Assembly (NCBI GenBank): GCA_015523665.1
Contig: WAJX01000112.1
Span: forward strand, 1-7,334
Length of the DNA stretch: 7,334 bases
Direction: 5' to 3'
DNA from: Ferroglobus sp.
GTDB taxonomy: Archaea > Halobacteriota > Archaeoglobi > Archaeoglobales > Archaeoglobaceae
Positions 4,396 through 7,334 of this stretch are shown piece by piece. Under the pieces are notes generated by a model. The model was not told where the DNA came from. It was given only the letters and a program-made list of their open reading frames with translations, and did not search any database. Within the stretch, counting starts at the first letter, position 1. Every line of letters begins with the position of its first letter. A program made the translations under genes and the position numbers.

Positions 4396-6333
4396 ATGCA
4401 TTGTCATAAACACCATGGAGATAAGATTAAAGCTGATGTTTTGTTGGTTGGAAATCCTAATGTTGGCAAGAGTGTGATCTTTCACGCATTAACTGGAAAA
4501 TATGCTACAGTCTCAAACTATCCAGGAACCACTGTAGATATTCATATTGGCAAAATAAAAGGAACTAATCTAACTCTAGTAGATACTCCGGGAATGTACT
4601 CTTTTTTCTCTATAACAGAAGAAGAAAGAATAGCAAAGAAAATAATCATCGAAAGTGATGCAAAAGTTATAGTTAATGTTGTCGAAGCAAAAAATCTTGA
4701 AAGATCTTTGCCTCTAACTTTACAGCTTATAGAGACGTGTAAGAACGTTATCTTAGTTTTAAATGCAATGGATGAAGCTAAAAAGTTTGGAATTGAAATT
4801 GATGTAGAGAGACTTGAGGAGAGATTAGGAATTCCTATAATAAAAACTATAGCCATAAAAGGAGAGGGAATCGATAAACTTAGAGAGGAGATACTAAAAT
4901 TAACAATAAAATTAACAAGATCCCAGAGAGAGGTTGAAAAAATTAGATTAGAGTTATCTGAGGATATTGAAAAGAGGATACTTGAGATAGAAAATAAAAT
5001 TGTAAAATTTAACATCCCAAAAATTTCAAAGAGGTTTCTTGCAATTCTTCTTTTGTCTGGAGATCAAGATGTCGAGAATTTGTTTAAAGATAAAGAATTG
5101 AATTATGAGGATAATATAGATATAAGCATTGATACGAACATGAGCATAGCCTATAAAATTGCTATGGAATACCAAAAATTGGCAAATAAAATTCTGGATG
5201 GAGTTATAGAACAGCGGAAAGAAACTTTTAATGATATCACATTGAATCCGATATTTTCAATACCAATGGCAATCTTAGCTTTATACTTTATTTACTTCTT
5301 TGCTGGCGTTCTTGGGGCGCAGATGGTTGTTGATATATTCGAGAGGTATTTTGAGATCTTAATTAACACACCCCTAAATGAATGGCTTAAAACTAATATA
5401 AAATACATCTGGCTCAGAGAATTGATTGGTGGTGAATATGGAATTATAACACTTGGAATAAGATATGCAGTTGTTATAGTTCTTCCTATCGTATTTTTAT
5501 ATTTCATCGCCTTTTCAATAATAGAGGATTCAGGCTACCTACCAAGACTTGCAGTACTTCTCAACGGGTTGTTTAAGAGGTTTGGACTCAGTGGAAGAGC
5601 CGTTATACCATTAATGTTAGGTTTTGGATGCGGAACTATGGCAACCATTGTTACAAGGGTTTTGGAGACGAAAAGGGAAAGGATGATAGCAGTTCTACTA
5701 CTCGCCATCGCAATTCCGTGTTCAGCTCAATTTGGCATAATCTTGGGCATATCACCTGATTTTAAGGCTATTACTATATGGGCGGTGTCAATTTTTGTAG
5801 TTATGCTTCTAATCGGCTCATTTGCGGAAAGGATAATCCCCGGGGAGAGACCAATCTTTTTTATCGAGTTACCACCTTTAAGATATCCTTCTATAAAAAA
5901 CGTTTTCTTAAAAACTTTTTCAAGGATGAGGTGGTATTTCTCTGAAGTTCTACCAATATTTATTTTAATAAGTATCCTGATATGGATTGGCAAAATAACA
6001 GGATTGCTTCAACACATCATCAAACTCTTATCTATTCCAACTTCAGCACTTGGATTGCCAAAAGAATCAGCTCAAATCTTTCTATATGGATTTTTTAGGA
6101 GAGATTACGGTTCAGCAGGTCTATATGATTTAATTAGTCAAGGAATCCTGACTTATAGACAAATAATAGTTTCCATGGTTGTTTTAACTCTCTTCGTACC
6201 ATGTATTGCTCAACTTTCAGTAATGATCAAAGAAAGGGGATTTAAATTCTCATTTATAGTTTTTATGTCAGCTTTGGTAATCGCTTTCTCCATTGGGTTT
6301 ATACTCAACTCAATACTCGAAATATTGGGATAA
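4396..6333 (+). CDS. feoB: Ferrous iron transporter FeoB
   Basis: FeoB imports Fe(II) across the cell membrane using a cytosolic G-protein domain fused to a membrane permease. The 645-residue product begins with a GTPase: G1 GNPNVGKS (19-26), the switch region YPGTT (42-46), G3 DTPG (63-66) and G4 NAMD (123-126), then a helical regulatory segment to about residue 270. Hydrophobic membrane segments start near 285. Transport-core motifs are the Gate-type GFGCGTMAT (Cys412), IPCSAQ (Cys442) and VPCIAQ (Cys603), the last two in repeated Pro-Cys-x-Ala settings. GCGTMAT instead of the common GCNVPA suggests the FeoB branch found with DtxR-FeoA fusions. The length is near the short end of the family and no FeoC-like C-terminus is present. 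Unusual is the start MHCHKHHG, rich in His/Cys. ATG 4396 has a TATA-like box and an operator directly upstream. The next gene, 18 bp on, supplies the FeoA part. Confidence 0.96.
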   Translation: MHCHKHHGDKIKADVLLVGNPNVGKSVIFHALTGKYATVSNYPGTTVDIHIGKIKGTNLTLVDTPGMYSFFSITEEERIAKKIIIESDAKVIVNVVEAKNLERSLPLTLQLIETCKNVILVLNAMDEAKKFGIEIDVERLEERLGIPIIKTIAIKGEGIDKLREEILKLTIKLTRSQREVEKIRLELSEDIEKRILEIENKIVKFNIPKISKRFLAILLLSGDQDVENLFKDKELNYEDNIDISIDTNMSIAYKIAMEYQKLANKILDGVIEQRKETFNDITLNPIFSIPMAILALYFIYFFAGVLGAQMVVDIFERYFEILINTPLNEWLKTNIKYIWLRELIGGEYGIITLGIRYAVVIVLPIVFLYFIAFSIIEDSGYLPRLAVLLNGLFKRFGLSGRAVIPLMLGFGCGTMATIVTRVLETKRERMIAVLLLAIAIPCSAQFGIILGISPDFKAITIWAVSIFVVMLLIGSFAERIIPGERPIFFIELPPLRYPSIKNVFLKTFSRMRWYFSEVLPIFILISILIWIGKITGLLQHIIKLLSIPTSALGLPKESAQIFLYGFFRRDYGSAGLYDLISQGILTYRQIIVSMVVLTLFVPCIAQLSVMIKERGFKFSFIVFMSALVIAFSIGFILNSILEILG

Positions 6334-6351
6334 CAAAAATATCGGGGGAAT

Positions 6352-7047
6352 ATGATGAAAATAAAAGAAAAAACGGAAAAATTAGAAAATCTGTTAAAAG
6401 AGATTTGGGAGCATCAGTTCGAAAACAAAGACCTTAATCTATCTCTAAGCGAGCTCAAAGAGTTGGAAAAAGAAGAGTATATCGAAAAAGTTGATAAAAA
6501 TGGTAAGAGATGCGAAGATAATGGCTATAAACACGGATATGAATTACAAAAACAATATACATATAAACTAACTGAGAAAGGATTGAAAGTGGCTCAAAAT
6601 CTTATTAGACTGCACAGATTAGCTGAAAGAATGCTTTCTGATCTTTTAGAGACAAGTGATGATGAAGTTGAGAGATCCGCCTGTAAATTTGAACACATAA
6701 TCAGTGAGGAGGTTGAAGAGGCTATTTGCACATTACTTGGCCATCCCACAATTTGCCCACATGGTAAGAAGATACCAAAAGGAAAGTGTTGTGAGAGGGG
6801 TATGAAGGAAATTAAAAGAATGATATACAGACTTTCAGAACTTAAGCCTGGAGATGTGGGGGAAGTAAAATACATCATAGGAGGAGATGAAATAATGAAG
6901 AAAGCAATAGCACTTGGGATCTTTCCTGGAAAAACTTTAAGAGTGATAAGAGTTTTTCCCACATTTGTTGTTCAGATAGCAAATTCACAAATAGCTTTAG
7001 ATGAAAATGTGGCATCTCGAATTTATTTAATGAGACATGAGATATAA
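6352..7047 (+). CDS. DtxR-type metal sensor with C-terminal FeoA domain
   Basis: Three parts are visible in 231 residues. Residues 1-77 align loosely with the DtxR DNA-binding domain, but the positioning helix seems missing and the wing is enlarged. Residues 78-142 are a clear DtxR dimerisation/metal domain: HRLAER (88-93), then ACKFEH (110-115), with His88, Glu92, Cys111, Glu114 and His115 matching DtxR metal ligands His79, Glu83, Cys102, Glu105 and His106. DtxR Met10 appears as Asn13 and His98 as Glu107. The stretch CPHGxxIPxGxCC (135-147) adds Cys135, Cys146 and Cys147. Residues 160-228 form the SH3-like FeoA domain (LKPGDVGEV, LGIFPG, VVQIANSQIALDENVA). As the only FeoA in the operon it may assist FeoB; the middle domain may let it sense Fe(II). 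A weak RBS (GGGGGAA) precedes ATG 6352; ATG 6355 is a close alternative. Whether it binds DNA is uncertain. Confidence 0.9.
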   Translation: MMKIKEKTEKLENLLKEIWEHQFENKDLNLSLSELKELEKEEYIEKVDKNGKRCEDNGYKHGYELQKQYTYKLTEKGLKVAQNLIRLHRLAERMLSDLLETSDDEVERSACKFEHIISEEVEEAICTLLGHPTICPHGKKIPKGKCCERGMKEIKRMIYRLSELKPGDVGEVKYIIGGDEIMKKAIALGIFPGKTLRVIRVFPTFVVQIANSQIALDENVASRIYLMRHEI

Positions 7048-7334
7048 AGGAAGACATTCAGAAGTTACAAGAAAAGGAAACATAGCCATTAAAAGATTCA
7101 AGAAAGACTTAATCTTAAATTTTTGGAAAGAAGTTTATTTTTTGAAGATATTACAACCTTTTAACTTCACTCCCAAGATTTTTAAGATAAATCCAATAAA
7201 ACTTGAGATTGAAATGGAATATGTTAATGGCGAGACTATAGATAGATACATAGAGGAGAATGGGATAGATGAGAAAGTTCTCCAATCTCTTAAGATTTGC
7301 AGAATTCTCGACAGACTTTGTATCAATAAAAAAG
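7037..7334 (+). CDS. Small Ser/Thr protein kinase-like protein, 5' part (COG2112-like)
   Basis: The gene is cut by the window end after 99 codons. The visible product shows the N-lobe of a small protein-kinase fold: a shortened glycine-loop region (KGRHSEVTRKG, 4-14), the strand-3 lysine in A-I-K (Lys19), a helix-C glutamate (Glu32 in FWKEVYFLK), the hinge-like EMEYVNGE (59-66), and a helix with ILDRLCINK (90-98). The LDRLGIN-type segment recalls the archaeal predicted kinases of COG2112, related to RIO/Bud32. The catalytic loop and DFG-like site lie beyond the window, so activity cannot be judged. An in-frame TGA at 7031-7033 excludes any longer start, and ATG 7037 is the first Met. It overlaps the end of the DtxR-FeoA gene by 11 bp, implying cotranscription and perhaps coupled translation. 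Its tie to iron uptake is positional only. Confidence 0.75.
   Translation, partial: MRYKGRHSEVTRKGNIAIKRFKKDLILNFWKEVYFLKILQPFNFTPKIFKINPIKLEIEMEYVNGETIDRYIEENGIDEKVLQSLKICRILDRLCINKK

Noticed and set aside
4542..5015. Open frame of 157 codons on the minus strand inside feoB
   Set aside because: It lies wholly opposite the FeoB G and helical domains, whose motifs are unmistakable. Its Ser/Ile/Phe-rich translation is what antisense AT-rich coding DNA gives, and it has no ribosome binding site or neighbour logic.
6594..6962. Open frame of 122 codons on the minus strand opposite the DtxR-FeoA gene
   Set aside because: It is antisense to well-conserved metal-site and FeoA motifs and has a composition typical of a shadow frame.
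1..7334. CRISPR array, tRNA, rRNA, insertion sequence or defence genes
   Set aside because: No regularly spaced direct repeats, cloverleaf-like sequences, transposase motifs or defence domains were found on either strand.

Overview
The window looks archaeal and most likely comes from an AT-rich, anaerobic, thermophile-type archaeon related to Archaeoglobus. The archaeal signs are TATA/BRE-type elements about 26 bp before several start codons, anti-Shine-Dalgarno matches of the GGAGGTGA kind, and an archaeal gene set (archease, a short ArgG, a COG2112-like kinase). The Archaeoglobi assignment rests mainly on the cysteine desulfurase homologue. It carries the Asn-Asp replacement of the PLP-binding His-Lys pair known from Archaeoglobus fulgidus IscS, and closely resembles that protein as I remember it. 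G+C is low by eye, lower than I would expect for described Archaeoglobus species, so the genus is left open.

Layout. After about 200 bp of AT-rich DNA comes archease (207-617, +), the cofactor of the RNA ligase RtcB. It converges on argG (648-1838, -) across a 30-bp spacer that looks like a two-way terminator. A 67-aa winged-helix protein of unknown target (2005-2208, +) follows. Next is a tightly packed sulfur / Fe-S assembly operon: a TusA/SirA-like sulfur carrier (2370-2600), an IscS-like protein (2605-3744) and the IscU scaffold (3749-4192). Its two internal junctions share an identical 15-nt stop/ribosome-binding-site/start cassette. After a 200-bp AT-rich gap comes an iron-uptake operon: feoB (4396-6333), a DtxR-type metal sensor with a C-terminal FeoA-like domain (6352-7047), and the beginning of a small Ser/Thr-kinase-like gene (7037 to the window end).

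How the genes may work together. The feo operon would import Fe(II), and the DtxR-like operator overlapping the feoB start would repress it when iron is sufficient. The adjacent isc operon would consume iron and sulfur to build Fe-S clusters on IscU. Because the IscS homologue lacks its PLP lysine, it probably does not release sulfur from cysteine in the usual way. It more likely acts as a cluster-assembly partner of IscU, possibly with sulfur delivered as sulfide or persulfide through the TusA-like carrier.

No mobile element, CRISPR array, tRNA or rRNA was seen. The points most worth a second look are the lysine-less IscS with its matching pocket changes, the His/Glu tail on IscU, the His/Cys start of FeoB, the operator at feoB, and the DtxR-type protein whose DNA-reading helix-turn-helix seems reduced.
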